Of a stretch of 64,000 nucleotides of DNA, positions 1 to 10,598 are shown piece by piece (the first letter of the stretch is position 1; the number at the start of each line of letters is the position of its first letter). Under the pieces are notes generated by a model. The model was not told the DNA's origin and searched no databases. It saw nothing but the letters and a program-made list of their open reading frames with translations. This stretch comes from Saccharum officinarum (taxonomy: Eukaryota > Streptophyta > Magnoliopsida > Poales > Poaceae): contig CM036168.1 of assembly GCA_020631735.1 (NCBI GenBank), positions 101,576,036 through 101,640,035 on the forward strand, given 5' to 3'. The translations under genes were made by a program, and so were the position numbers.

Positions 1-1301
1 CTGGACTCAAGCTTCTTTCACTTGCTAATGGAATAAATATGATGGGCAACAGCACCTTCTTTCGCTTGCTAATGGAACAAATATGATGGGCAACAGCTAT
101 GTATGGATTGCAACTGATTGGCTTTCTACTTATCTTGAAAGTTTGTATGACTTCTGTGTTGCATTGTGTTCAGGTTCAGAATTATATTATCTATAAGTAG
201 CTATGTAATTGTATGATTTTGTGTATTAAAATCAAAAGACATACATATAAAGAAATGATTCTTTTTTCCAAATTTAGTGAACTACTAATATCATCTTATA
301 AATTGTGTGATGCCTACACAACTTTACGCCTTTGAGTCTCCTCTATTACTGAATGTGGTGATATGATGATCTTTTACAGAAGGTGCATCATCCATGTTTG
401 GCATCATGGGCCTGTTGTACAGTCTTGTAAGTGTCCCATTTGTTGTTGTCTTACAAATCTATGGTGCTTGCTACTTTATCAGAGCAGGAGGATGATCCAC
501 AAGCTCACCATATTTTTAGGAGAGATTCAACACTATAATATAACCATATTTTAGGAGCACCACACGCCTGACTAAAGGTTGGTACCACTGTCCACGAAAG
601 TTGATACCTTCACTATACTTTCGAGAATAACCTGTTTTTGTTCAAAAAGATAGGTAAGGCTACAACTATTCAGAAATGAAACCTACATCCGATGGCATGT
701 TCCATGGCAACAGATCCACTAAGGTTTGTGTGTAGCCATGTTTACTAGGTTTATGAATTTTCTGTTAGGTTGATTTTGTGCTTATGAAGTTCATACCTTG
801 CTTTATCATGTTTGAAAAAAAACTGCAATTACTAAAATTCTGTTAAGATTCAGAATGTGGTGTTCATGTGATGTCTTTAGTGCTATCGAAGTGGCACCAT
901 GGTGGCAGTTGACCACTATCATACAGTTACGTTAAGGTAGCAGCATGGCAAGCCATCTCTATGCCCAGGCCAGGTTCTCTGGTGGTCACAAACTCACAAT
1001 GGCTATTCAATGTTTGTGCTCTTAGTGATCACACCTGCATGCCTTGTTACTCAGCCTTTAGTGCCCTCGAGATGTTTGATAAAATGGTATAAAATGGACT
1101 TATATGGTGGCTGAAATACGTAATTAGGAGTGCAAAGTCAACTGTATGGATATCTGAACTTTTGTATTATTTCAAATATTATGATGTTTTTTGGCAAATA
1201 ATGTCTTTTGGCTATTATTACTATTTTTTTCTTACTCTTGTTGTGTTGAATTTGCATTAAAAATTTTACGGTTCTCATAGCAACGCACGGGCATCTGCTA
1301 G
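1..1301 (+). mobile_element. Helitron-like 3' end, 5' part outside or unseen
   Basis: The stretch ends with a grass Helitron-type 3' terminus: the words CAACGCACGGGCA and then CTAG (1298-1301) followed by a host T, on the plus strand. The 5' terminus (TC...) was not found, so the element may start left of the window. A 48-base unit is tandemly repeated about twice at 1-96 (key word tgatgggcaacag). Nothing else in these 1.3 kb looks coding. The call rests on the terminal motif only. Confidence 0.4.
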
Positions 1302-1546
1302 TAGAATCAGATTAAATGAGAGAAGCCAAACCACACCAGCTAGCCTAACTCCACAAAGTGACCATATTTGTGCCCCTGTGCTTGTGGGTGAACTACAATT
1401 CTACTACAGATAAAGGCATGGACCGGTAGCCACTAGCCACAAGGCTGCATCTAATTGCTCTAGTAAGAAAAAAAAAGGAATAAGGGTGCATACATACAAT
1501 GCAGTCTAAGTTCAAGAAGAAAACTGTAGAAGTGTATAGCACCAAC

Positions 1547-2625
1547 CTGTTTTGAGCTCCACCTCTGAATATGCAATCTGCTGAAGCACGTACGGTTCAG
1601 AAGGAAGTGCTATGGATTTATTACTCGACCCCTGCACTGACATGTCGCTGCTGAGCGAACCACCTAACGCCGTCTTGATATCTTTCTCAAAAATCGACCA
1701 GACGCCCTTGGTTTCGGATCCATGCTCGAGCAAGCACATTTTCTTTGTCCGATTGAGAAGCAGAACAGCGACCTTGGAGATCGGCCACATGATCATCTCG
1801 GGGGAGTCCTTAGTGGGGTCGAGCGCCTCGGCAATGTCACAGGCGTCGATGATTGCCTTGTCAGTAACCGAGAGCCCTGCCCCTACTCCGTTGCCAAGGT
1901 TCTGGGCCTGGTTCAGGTACATGAGCAGATTTTTGTTGCTGACGGTGAGGGAGGCGGACATGCAGAACCGATCGGGGCTGGCGAATTCGAGCTGCGGGAA
2001 CTGCTTCCGGTGGTAGTAGTTGTACAGGAGAACCGTCGCGTGGACCTGCGCAACCACAAAACCACATCCATGGCGGCGTAGTGAGGTAATCGCAGACGAG
2101 TTACTGGAAAAACAAAAGCGAATTCCGAAAGCCCCAAGCACGAAACAAATAAGCCGCAATAAGCTCCATGATGGCGCCGCAAGGAAAGCCGCAGCTCGGC
2201 AATTAAAAAAAAGAATGTGTCATCAACACAACACTAAGCGGAACAATGTAACGGATCAGCCTGTAGAAGCCGCGAATTCCGAATGCCCCAAGCACGTAGC
2301 ACGCCGCGCGACCCAAATCCACCCCCGGAACGAATCGCACGGGGAGGAGGGGCAAGCGCCATGCTCGTTCCTCAACCCCGATCGATCCTCCAGGAAACCC
2401 CACCGCAACCGCGCCACAACCCGCGAGAAGGAGCAATGGGTCAAGGACAAGCTTCCTCACCTGACGCGCCACGGCCTCCTGAGTCTCAGGCGACAGGGCC
2501 TCCTCCGGGTCGACCTGGCCGCGCGGCAGCACCGGCACCACGAGGTGCTCCACCAGCTGCTTCACCGCGTCCTCCAGCTGCACCACCTCCTCGCTGCCAC
2601 TGGCGCCGCCGCCTTCTTCCTCCAT
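1547..2625 (-). CDS. Conserved plant protein of unknown function, first two exons (partial gene)
   Basis: I do not recognise a named family. Exon 1 runs 2625 to 2461 (55 codons, starting MEEEGGGASG, acidic). A consensus donor GTGAG follows, then an intron to an acceptor ending GCGCAG, and exon 2 runs 2045 to 1547. The junction is phase 0 and joins ARQ to VHATVLLYNYYHRKQFP. Exon 2 ends in phase 1 at a GTTGG donor, so more exons must follow towards or beyond the left edge; none was identified. The predicted 221-residue part is alpha-rich, has a serine-rich end and no obvious membrane segment. The hydrophobic HATVLLYNYYHRK segment looks like a conserved core. An upstream in-frame Met (near 2874) exists, but the MEEE start fits a normal plant leader better. 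The Helitron-like end at 1301 may lie in the next intron. Confidence 0.6.
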
Positions 2626-2852
2626 CACCGGAACCCAAGCAGCGTCCCGCGCCGCCTCTAGGGTTTTGCACCGCGGGGGCTGGGGTTTTTCTTGGGAAGG
2701 GCAGGGGGCGGCCGCTGTTCCGACGAGAGCTGGGACTGGGATGGCAGGAAATGGAAGGCGAGGCGCGATCGTGCGGGGTGGGAGCTGAAAAGGAAAACGG
2801 TGGTGTGCGGAGAGCGCAGGGGGGCGAGATCCGCCGTCCAACACGGGACCTG

Positions 2853-3086
2853 CGCCTTGTTTAGTTTGCCTCAAAGTTTTTTCACTCTCTCTCCATCACA
2901 TCAATTTTTAACCGTTTGTATGGAGTATTAAATGTAGGTAAAAAAATAACTAATTATACAGTTTAGTTGGAAATCACGAGATGAATTTTTTGAGCCTAGT
3001 TGGTCCATAATTGGACAATATTTGCCAAATAAAACGAAAGTGGTAATATTCATCGGGTTGAAATTTTCTTCAATCTAAACCAGGCC
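2853..3086. mobile_element. MITE, GCCTTGTTTAG family, copy 1
   Basis: An AT-rich block of about 235 bases lies between imperfect terminal inverted repeats GCCTTGTTTAG and CTAAACCAGGC. It shares the internal words CTCTCCATCACATCAAT, ACTAATTA(T/C)ACAGTTTAG and TGGTCCATAATTG with the copy at 56580-56823. It sits just upstream of the minus-strand gene that starts near 2.6 kb, a typical position for these elements. The exact target duplication is unclear. Confidence 0.75.
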
Positions 3087-3277
3087 GGGTGGATCGGGGC
3101 CGTCCGAGGCGGCGTCACGAGGAGTTGGCCGCGGGGAAAGGCTGCTGGGTGGCTGGCTGGCCTTGTGCTTGCGACTGACTGGATTCTACTGCGAATGGCT
3201 TTTTGTCTGAGTTGCCGCTCCAGGTTCCACAGATCATCATTGGACACGGGCTCAGGTAGTCAGGTACTCCTCCATCC

Positions 3278-3560
3278 CTGTCTTTTAATTATAAATAATA
3301 AATATTAGAAGTATTAATATATATTAATTATAAAACTAAATAAAGGCTAATTCGCAACAAATCTATTAACCTAATTAGTCTATGATTAGCGAATGTGATG
3401 CTAAGTACACATATGCTAATCATTGATTAATCAGGCTTCATAAATTTGTCACACGAATTGGTCACAACTTATGTAATTAGTTTTATAATTAGCTCATGTT
3501 TAGTCCTCCTAATCGACATGCAAGTATTCAATGTGACCCGGACTAAATTTTAACCCTATG
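3278..3560. mobile_element. AT-rich MITE remnant
   Basis: The AT-rich sequence carries words common in grass MITEs (CTAATTAGTCTATGATTAG, TTAGTTTTATAATTAGCTCATG) and ends near GGATCCAAACACC. The terminal repeats are eroded, so the limits are approximate. The flank on its left (3087-3277) shows no feature I can support. Confidence 0.4.
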
Positions 3561-3739
3561 GATCCAAACACCTCGGTTAAGTTTGTTCTGAAGGTTTTGA
3601 GAGTTTTCAGAGCAAATCCAACAGATGTGTTATCCTTGTTGAGTAGGTTATTTTTTGAATTTTTAAAGCAAAATTGAGCTCCAATAGATATGGTATATGG
3701 TTTTGTAGAATAGCAAACAGGCTGTTCCTAAAATTTCGG

Positions 3740-4270
3740 TGGCCATAGAAAGCAAGCTAGGTTCGCTCGCCATCTGCAGAAATCGCTCGCCACATCAGCG
3801 CCCGCCCGCGTGTGCCAGATCCTTCCCGCGCTGCCATGCACCAGAGACGCGCCCACTGAACATTCGCGTCGTGGGGATCCCAGGCCTGACCCGCTCGATT
3901 CCCGAGCTCGTCCATCGCCTCCTCCCCTCCCCTACCGCTGCCGCCGCCCACATTAACCGCCGAAGCTGCTAATCGCCTCCTTTCCCTCTTCGTCGTGATG
4001 TCGCAGCTTCCTCATGGAGATGCTCTGCCGTACGTGCGCCGGGGAGATCCCAACTGCGCTGCCCTATATTCACTCCCCATCGTCCTGACGTTAGGCAGAT
4101 GGGAGGAGCAGGATTCATCGGTGCTGCCTTGGTTGGAGAATGCGGCGCAAGCGGGCCAGCGACGACGAGTCCTTCCACCCAACAGTGCTGCTGTTGCATC
4201 AAATCCATTCCTCGACTTGTGCTCTGGTGAGTCCAATTTGCAGTCTGTGTTGAAATCATGAGTTCCAAAT
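3740..4270 (+). other. GC-rich segment with unrecognised short open frames
   Basis: The base composition changes abruptly to GC-rich and short open frames occur on both strands (for example 3995-4261 plus and 3969-4268 minus). None resembles a family I know. It may be a captured gene fragment or 5' exon debris. It is noted because its composition differs from its AT-rich surroundings. Confidence 0.25.
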
Positions 4271-4316
4271 CGAAAACTTTGTTTAACTAGGTCATCAGTT
4301 ATCTCTGCTACATCTG

Positions 4317-4514
4317 CTACAGAAAGATCAGAAGTAGAACCCTGATCCTTTCTACCAGTTCTTGTAGTTCAGTTTTCTCCTGGTTCATGGAAAATAATTC
4401 ATCTTTCCTGGCACTAGCAGTATTATTAACATTCTCATCTGCAGAACGTTCTGATGATAATGATTTACAATGTCCTCTCAAGGTACCCTGTAGTTTTTCC
4501 GTTTTGTCATGCAT
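4317..4514 (-). pseudogene. Possible captured exon fragment, coiled-coil-like
   Basis: The minus strand encodes about 57 polar residues with heptad-like spacing (from KTEKLQGTLRG to EKTELQELVERI), rich in Glu, Lys and Ser. That is typical of one exon of a plant coiled-coil protein. No start context or partner exon is seen. It lies about 170 bases from a Helitron-like 3' terminus at 4681, so gene capture is possible but not shown. Confidence 0.3.
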
Positions 4515-4680
4515 ATTCTTGATGGTTCAGTGTTAGTGGATGTTGATGCTTCATCCGTAAGCATGCACCTATAAACTTTTTGGTGGTCGATGGGAGGTGA
4601 TTGCAGCATATGGGAAATATCACAGAACTACCTAACATATGTGGTTTGGCCACAATTGTTTCTCCACTGTACTTAACAGA

Positions 4681-4720
4681 CTAGTAGCAATGCACGTGCG
4701 GCACGCACGTGCATATGATT
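4681..4720 (-). mobile_element. Helitron-like 3' terminus, minus strand
   Basis: Read on the minus strand, a GC hairpin (GCACGTGCGTGCCGCACGTGC) is followed by ATTGCTA and a terminal CTAG, with a host T next. This is the classic Helitron end arrangement. A 5'-type terminus on the same strand occurs near 11062, which would make a roughly 6.4 kb element filled with other repeats. That pairing is inference. Confidence 0.4.
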
Positions 4721-5086
4721 ATTGACAGGTGATGTCATAATTATTTTAGAGAGTTTGAATGTAATCAATAAAAAAGCAATTTAAATTAACTAATTTTACG
4801 AAATGTTGTATCAAACTTATTCTCCTTCTAGAAACATGTATTCTTGCTGGATGGATAGGGTTCAAATCATTTTTGATTGATCATTAAGACAAATAGAATT
4901 ATCTTCATAAATAGAGGTTAGATATTATCTAAACATCTTATAGATGTAATCTTCTAATATACTTTGACATATGGGGCAACCACTCTGACTTTATAAAAGA
5001 TTATAACATACCTAGGTTGAAAATGCTGAAAAATTTCAATCAATACAAAACTTTTCTTCACAAGTAATGTAAAATTTTAAGCTTTA

Positions 5087-5220
5087 GGCTTGGTTTGGAT
5101 GTAGTCGGATTCGCATCAATCCACATGTGTTGAAGTGGATTGGAGTGAAACCTGAACTAAATTCCACCCCAATCTACCCCAACACATGTGAAGTAAATCC
5201 GATAACATCCAAACAAGGCC
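5087..5220. mobile_element. Tourist-like MITE with TTA target duplication
   Basis: A 134-base element has 15-base terminal inverted repeats (GGCTTGGTTTGGATG at the left and CATCCAAACAAGGCC at the right, two mismatches). It is flanked by perfect TTA duplications at 5084-5086 and 5221-5223. The inner sequence is itself partly palindromic (CACATGTGTTG and CAACACATGTG). A TTA duplication fits PIF/Harbinger mobilisation. No coding content. Confidence 0.85.
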
Positions 5221-5223
5221 TTA

Positions 5224-5985
5224 CTCACATGGAGCATTGAAATCCTTGTGTCCATGAGTTCTCCCTGATAAGGTGTGGAGATCAATGGCGGCCTCCTGTG
5301 ATTATTGGTTACTGGGATCTCTTACTCTCCTTGCTATTTTCTTTCCTATCTATTTGAAATCCATGCTGAAAGAAATTAAGGGTATTAGAGCAAAAAGCTA
5401 AAACAATATATTTGCTAAAAAGGAAAGGTAGTAGTATGTTGTATAGCTGGTTGCATCACTCAAATTTTTACATATTATACTTCTAAATGGTGGTTAATAA
5501 TGTTAGGTTAGATGAATCTTTAATTTAACGATGACCAGTCTACAAGTATTATGCAGTTTAATGACAACTACATTATCTCCCAACAATCAAAACAATGAGG
5601 TGCGAGCATGAACATGAGCATAACTAATTGATCATTTATGTCCATGGCTGAACTTGCAAAGGCTACAACACTATAACAAATACCAAACCATTATGTCTGG
5701 ATTTCATTTTTAAAACTAATAAAATATTGTTATTGAGGAGGCAAAATTCCATAGGTATAGTAGGTAACACAAAAACAAGCTATGGAGTTTATAAAAAAGG
5801 GCAAATATTTTCCCAAAAAACTTGGAGATTGGATTTTCCATGGTGAGCATACTACCTTAAAATAACAACGCAACATTGAGATCAAAGAATCTATCCAGGT
5901 TGTTAGTAACTGAAGCACATAATGACCAATGAGTCCAACACAAAACGAGGAAAAATATAGACAAATTTGATTGCACCTAAAACAA
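5224..5985. other. AT-rich intergenic sequence, nothing recognised
   Basis: There is no convincing gene, RNA or element end here. The minus-strand open frame at 5730-6074 is low complexity and runs into the tandem repeat, so I do not treat it as a gene. Confidence 0.5.
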
Positions 5986-5989
5986 GTCT

Positions 5990-6700
5990 TAGCCTTCATA
6001 CGAAGTCCAACAATTACGTTGATATTCATGACTTCTACATCGAGTTGTCTCCTTATCATTAGGAAACATCGCATATCTCCTTAGCACATTGTTGTCGATG
6101 TTCACGCTGTGTTCCAAATTTTCAGTGTTGAAGTTGCTCTCCTATTCAAAATATATTAATAATTAAACATTGACAACAATTACGTTGATATTCATGACTT
6201 CTAGCGCCAGTTGTCTCCTTATCATCAGGCAATGTAGCATATTTCTCCTTAGCACATTGTTGTCGATGTTCATGCTATTCCAAATTTTCAGTGTTAAAGT
6301 TGCTCTCCTCTACAAATTATATTAATAAAAAATGTCTCAGCCTTCGTACGAAGTCCAACGTACAATTACGTTGATTTTCACGACTTCAATATTGAGTTGT
6401 CTCCTTATCATTAGGAAACGTCACATATCTCCTTAGCACATTGTTGTCGATGTTCACGCTATGTGCCAAATTTTCAGTGTTAAAGTTGCTCTCCTATTCA
6501 AATTATATTAATAATTAATAATTAAACAATGACAACAATTAGGTTGATATTCATGACTTCTAGCGCGAGTTGTCTCCTTATCATCAGGCAATGTAGCATA
6601 TTTCTCCTTAGCACATTGTTGTTGATGTTCATGCTGTTCCAAATTTTTAGTGTTAAAGTTGCTCCCCTCTACAAATTATATTATATTAATAAAAATATAC
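5990..6700. repeat. Higher-order tandem repeat (A-B-A-B)
   Basis: Four related units of about 165-185 bases carry the words TTGTCTCCTTATCAT, CTCCTTAGCACATTGTTGT and TTTTCAGTGTT. Units 1 and 3 share TCATTAGGAAAC. Units 2 and 4 share TCATCAGGCAATGTAGCATATTTC. This means a two-unit block of about 355 bases was duplicated. Anchor positions are near 6026, 6192, 6378 and 6551. No coding sense. Confidence 0.85.
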
Positions 6701-6779
6701 ATTGGTTTCAATAATTAAAGATTGATATATTATTTATGTGGCACAAAAACATCCTATTATAATGTAAATTAATAAATTA

Positions 6780-7345
6780 CTTTCCGCCTTGTGTACTGTC
6801 CACCTCACTGGATGAAAACGGTTGCAGCGGGGCCAAATACACTTTGATTTTCTCATCGAAGACATTTATAAAAATTCCTCTTAACAAATGTTTCATTTCA
6901 AATACAAGACTAAAATTACAACCACTTAAAGCCATAACTACTTCTTCTCTGAAAGAGACATCAATAAAGTTCTGAAGGATGAATGTGTATTGCAACTATA
7001 ATATTTTTCTAGTAATAAGTGGAATGGACAAGATGTTGGGAAGGCTATATACTAAACGAAGCTCTCCATGAGGCTAACAACATTTTCTTTGGAACAACTA
7101 AGTGTTATGTTTGCTTCATCAAACCGATGAATAAATCTCATATTATCAAAAGAATTAAGAACTAAATCACTGAATTCAAAGATGTAGGTAACAAGCACAG
7201 GGTTAGCTGCATACCTGCACCAAGAATCAAGAAAAATACCTACATCGATCAGCTCTCCTGCCAGACATGCAATAGTGCAACCATATTGCCGCTCCAGCCG
7301 TCCTCTGCCTTCGCAAATTGTATAGCTGTCTGGGACTGGGATCAC
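6780..7345 (-). other. Unrecognised minus-strand open segments
   Basis: Two minus-strand frames (6995-6777 and 7345-7052) look more protein-like than the surrounding DNA (for example FIDVSFREEVVMALSG and CTIACLAGELIDVGIFLDSW). I cannot assign a family or join them with good splice sites. They could be exon remnants of a transposon-borne gene. Confidence 0.25.
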
Positions 7346-7369
7346 CTTTGTTGTGGTGCTACATATCTA

Positions 7370-7690
7370 GCACATCAAGAAAAATAATAAAGAAGACTTT
7401 AAATATTATATTATTGTATGCCACAAGAAAATTAGAACCAAAATGTTTATGAACGTCCCTTCGCCAGCTTTCCATCTAAGAAAAATAATAAAGAAGACTT
7501 TGAATATATCAGATCTTTGTATGCCACAAGAAAAAGAACAAAAAAAATCTATATGTGTACCTTCACAAACTTTGTATCTAAGATGAGAAAAATAATAAAG
7601 ATTACTTTGGACATTATATTTGTATAGCACAGGAAAAAAAAAATCTACACGTGACTACGTGAGTCCTTCCGCAAGCTTTCGATCTAGCAT
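7370..7690. repeat. Three-copy tandem repeat, about 105 bases
   Basis: Three successive units begin AAGAAAAATAATAAAGA(A/T)(G/T)ACTTT (near 7378, 7480 and 7586) and contain GTAT(G/A)(C/G)CACA(A/G)GAAAA. They diverge by small indels. Non-coding. Confidence 0.75.
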
Positions 7691-7927
7691 TCTAGATTCA
7701 GTATATATACATCAAATCTATACTATAAGAGTCTACCACTAATTTGAGAACGAATTAATTAAATAATAGGTAATCATGATTCATGCACGCAAACGCAATC
7801 TAATCTGAAAACAACTCTCTGACACAAGCGACATGTGTTAATGTGCCTGTAACCAAAGTAGCTACCTCCGAAGACCACGTGCATGGGAGCGTTGTTGCTG
7901 TTGCTAGCGCCGGCGATGATGCGGATG

Positions 7928-8340
7928 CTGTGGAACTCGTTGATATGGATGCAGTGGACTGGAGCCTACAGCAATCCGGGCTGCAGATGAGGGTATGGAC
8001 GTACGTACGGTGGTGCCTGCTTCTAGCCATAGGCGGAGCTAGCTAGGTGGACATGTGGTCCATGGACCACCCTAAAATTTAGCTCAAGGTTAAACTACAG
8101 TAGATGAGCTCTTTAAAATCATGAAAATTACACATGGACCACTCTATAATTTGGTTTTACATCTATAGTGGACCACCCTTGCTTCAGATCCTAGCTACGC
8201 CACTGCTTCTAGCAGAGTAGCGTCGACATCTGTGGAACTCGTTGATGTGGATGCAGTGGACTGGAGCCTACGGCAATCCGGGCTGCAGATGAGGGTATGG
8301 ACGTACGGTGGTGCTTGCTTCTAGCAGAGTAGCGTCGACA
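7928..8340 (+). repeat. Tandem duplication of about 112 bases, first copy split by a MITE
   Basis: The segment starting GTGGAACTCGTTGAT(A/G)TGGATG and ending near GCAGAGTAGCGTCGACAT is present twice. The first copy (7931 onward) is interrupted after CTTCTAGC at 8027 by the element at 8028-8205 and resumes at 8206. The second copy is 8231-8340. So duplication came first and MITE insertion second. The block lies directly upstream of a membrane-protein gene fragment. Confidence 0.85.
8028..8205. mobile_element. hAT-type MITE with 8-bp target duplication
   Basis: A 178-base non-coding insert is flanked by perfect 8-bp direct repeats CTTCTAGC (8020-8027 and 8206-8213). Its ends are imperfect inverted repeats (CATAGGCGGAGCTAG at the left; the complement of the right end reads CAGTGGCGTAGCTAG). 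An 8-bp duplication with CAGTGGCG-like ends points to the hAT superfamily. The inside repeats the phrase TGGACCAC near both ends. Confidence 0.85.
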
Positions 8341-8382
8341 TGGCGCCACTGGCCACGGTTCTAGGGTTTCGATCTTCTCACA

Positions 8383-8537
8383 GCAAACTCGATAATCGTG
8401 ATCTGCAAGTCATGGGGAGACGCTGCGGCGTTGATCTTCGTCATCGCGTCGTACGCCAGCCTCATCCTGCTCTTCTGCTTCCTGTGCCTCTTCGAGAGCA
8501 CTCCGACCGGCTCGCCGGCCAGGGACCGCGCCAAAAT
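8383..8537 (+). pseudogene. Truncated plant membrane-protein fragment of unknown function
   Basis: The frame starting GCA AAC TCG reads about 52 residues with a strongly hydrophobic stretch (AALIFVIASYASLILLFCFL) followed by CLFESTPTGSPARDRAK. This resembles, from memory, a grass family of small multi-pass proteins with the pattern SYxxLxLLFCxLRxFE. There is no start codon in frame, and the coding sense stops exactly where the 2.06 kb repeat begins at 8538. No continuation is visible after 10598. It is a broken gene or a captured fragment. Confidence 0.45.
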
Positions 8538-10598
8538 GAAAGGTCTTAATGGCTAGAGTAGGGTGAATAGCCTTTAAAAAAAATTTCTATAAAGATAAGC
8601 TAAACAAGTTTATCAATATAACAAATAGCGAGATGCGAGTTTTGCTTAGCCTACGGGGTGTTTGCAAGCCACCTAACCAATTCACAAATCTAGTAAATTT
8701 GCACTCAACCGCATAAGTTAAACCGCACAACTTAACTACAACTAAAGCTAACTAGCTACACCAACAAGCTAGCAAGGTAACTAAGAAATTAATACAAGAG
8801 AGAGTTAGGAGGGTATCACCGAGGGGCGAAGTATTGAGCCAACCAATCAATATGATAAAGAGATGAATTCCACAATACACAACCACCGGGATCAATTAGT
8901 CACAATAAGAAAGTGATGACACAAGATTTATCCCGAGGTTCACGTGCTTGCCGGCACGCTAGTCCCTGTTGTGTCCCTCTTCACCACGTGGTTCGGTGGC
9001 TAATCGGTTGCAAATGACACGCTAGTCCCTGTTGTGTCCCTCTCAAAAGGCGCCACAAAAACCTACCAAATGGCAAAAGGTTGCAAATGACACGAGCAAT
9101 CCACTAACGTTGCCTTTGACGCTTCGCCGAGGTAGGCACAAACCCCTCACAATCACCGGAGGTGGCCAAGAACAATCACCAACTCTTGCCAACGCCTCCA
9201 AGCTGCTCCAAGCCGTCTAGGTGATGGCAACCACCAAGAGAAACAAGAATCCCGCAGCAAATCAACCACCAAGTGCCAACTAGATGCAATCTCACAATGC
9301 AAATGCACTTGAATCACTCAATCTCACTTCGAATATGCAAAGAAGCAAGAGAGATGAGTGGGAGGGGAGTTGCTTAGCTCAAAGTGCTCACAAGTATGTC
9401 AAAGAATGCAAGAGATGGAGCTTTGAGCCGGCCAACGAGTATTCATAGACATACCCCTTCGAATATAGCCGTTAGGCACTCGAAACAGTTGCAGTCGCGC
9501 TAACCGGACACGCTGGTCGAATTGACTGGATGCGCCGATCGCACAGCTCCTACGCCGCGAAGCACCGACCGGACGCGCTGGTCCCGTAACGGACCGGACG
9601 CACTGGTCAAGCAGAGATCGTGTTCCAACGAAACAGTGACCGGACGCGCTGCAAGTCGCACCGGACGCCACAGTGCCCGCGTCTGGTTGGAGTCTAGTAA
9701 GCACCCAGACCGACCGGACGCGTCTGGTCGACTGTGACCGGACGCGCCACCGCGTCCGATCAAAAAACTGAGACACGCGCAGACGCTGAACACTGACCGG
9801 ACGCGTCTGGTCAAACAGAGACCGCGTCCGGTCCAACGTCCGGTCACCTCTGTGACCTCCGTTCGCCTCAGTTTGAATCACCCTTTCACATATGAGCTAG
9901 ACTAAGTATATGTGTCACTTTAGCATATGTTTTAGCTCGTGAAACAACATGTGACAACGCCTCCAAATCTCGACATTGGCGTAAAGAAAAATAAGTGTTT
10001 CAATTCCTCGAAAACGCCTGAATTCCTTGAAAACGCCTGAATAGCTCGTGAAACAACATGTGACAACGCCTCCAAATCTCGACATTGAGCTAGACTAAGT
10101 ATATGTGTCAATTCCTCGAAAACGCGTAAAGGGAGAGAGGAACCCAAACCCCTCTCTACCGCTCAAACTCCACCGCCTTCACAAATGTGCTAACATCACC
10201 AAGTGATCACGTCATGTGCGAGTGTGTTAGCATTTTCACAATCATTTTTCGAGGCGTTATTAGTTCTATCCAAATGCATATGATTATGAAAATACACACC
10301 TAGAGGCACTTAGGAGTTCAATAGTCGCGTCATTCTCCTCTTTATAGTATGACTATCTATCCTATAATGTAACCACACCCACTAGGTATCTTGGTTACTA
10401 AAACACAACCCTTAAGCATATATCTTTGTCTTGATTATGTAGGGTTACGTCCAAATCCAAGTGTGGTCATCAAGATCACCATGTCCAACTTGCCACCAAC
10501 CTTGGAATATACTAATCCTCATATGCTACATACAACTTAGGCATAGGATTAATATTTAGGCATTGTCACTAATTACCAACACCAAACATAGAGCTTTC
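8538..10598 (-). mobile_element. 2.06 kb dispersed repeat, copy 1 (non-coding, possibly LTR-derived)
   Basis: The ends are short imperfect inverted repeats (GAAAGGTCT at the left, AGAGCTTTC at the right). No clear target duplication was found. The inside has no open frame of note. Landmarks shared in order with the copy ending at 29957 are ATGACACAA, CGAGGTTCAC, CCCCTCACAATC, AAGTGCCA, TAGATGCAA, GGCCGGCCA-like, a GC-rich word array, CTCTCTACCGCTCAAACTCC, TGTTAGCATTTTCACAATCATTTTT and a CCAAAC...GCTTTC end. Similar sequence is frequent in grass genomes, often described as LTR-like; I could not see paired LTRs or a primer-binding site. Confidence 0.6.
9505..9850. repeat. GC-rich word array (ACCGGACGC / GCGTCTGGTC)
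   Basis: Inside the 2.06 kb repeat, about 350 bases hold at least eight dispersed copies of ACCGGACGC and its complement or close variants, in both orientations and with irregular spacing. The matching place in the second copy (28930-29390) holds a different word, CAGACGC/GCGTCTGTC. Confidence 0.8.

Noticed and set aside
2283..2864. Long plus-strand proline/arginine-rich open frame
   Set aside because: It is the antisense of GC-rich exon 1 and leader of the minus-strand gene at 1547-2625; codon content is typical of a shadow frame.
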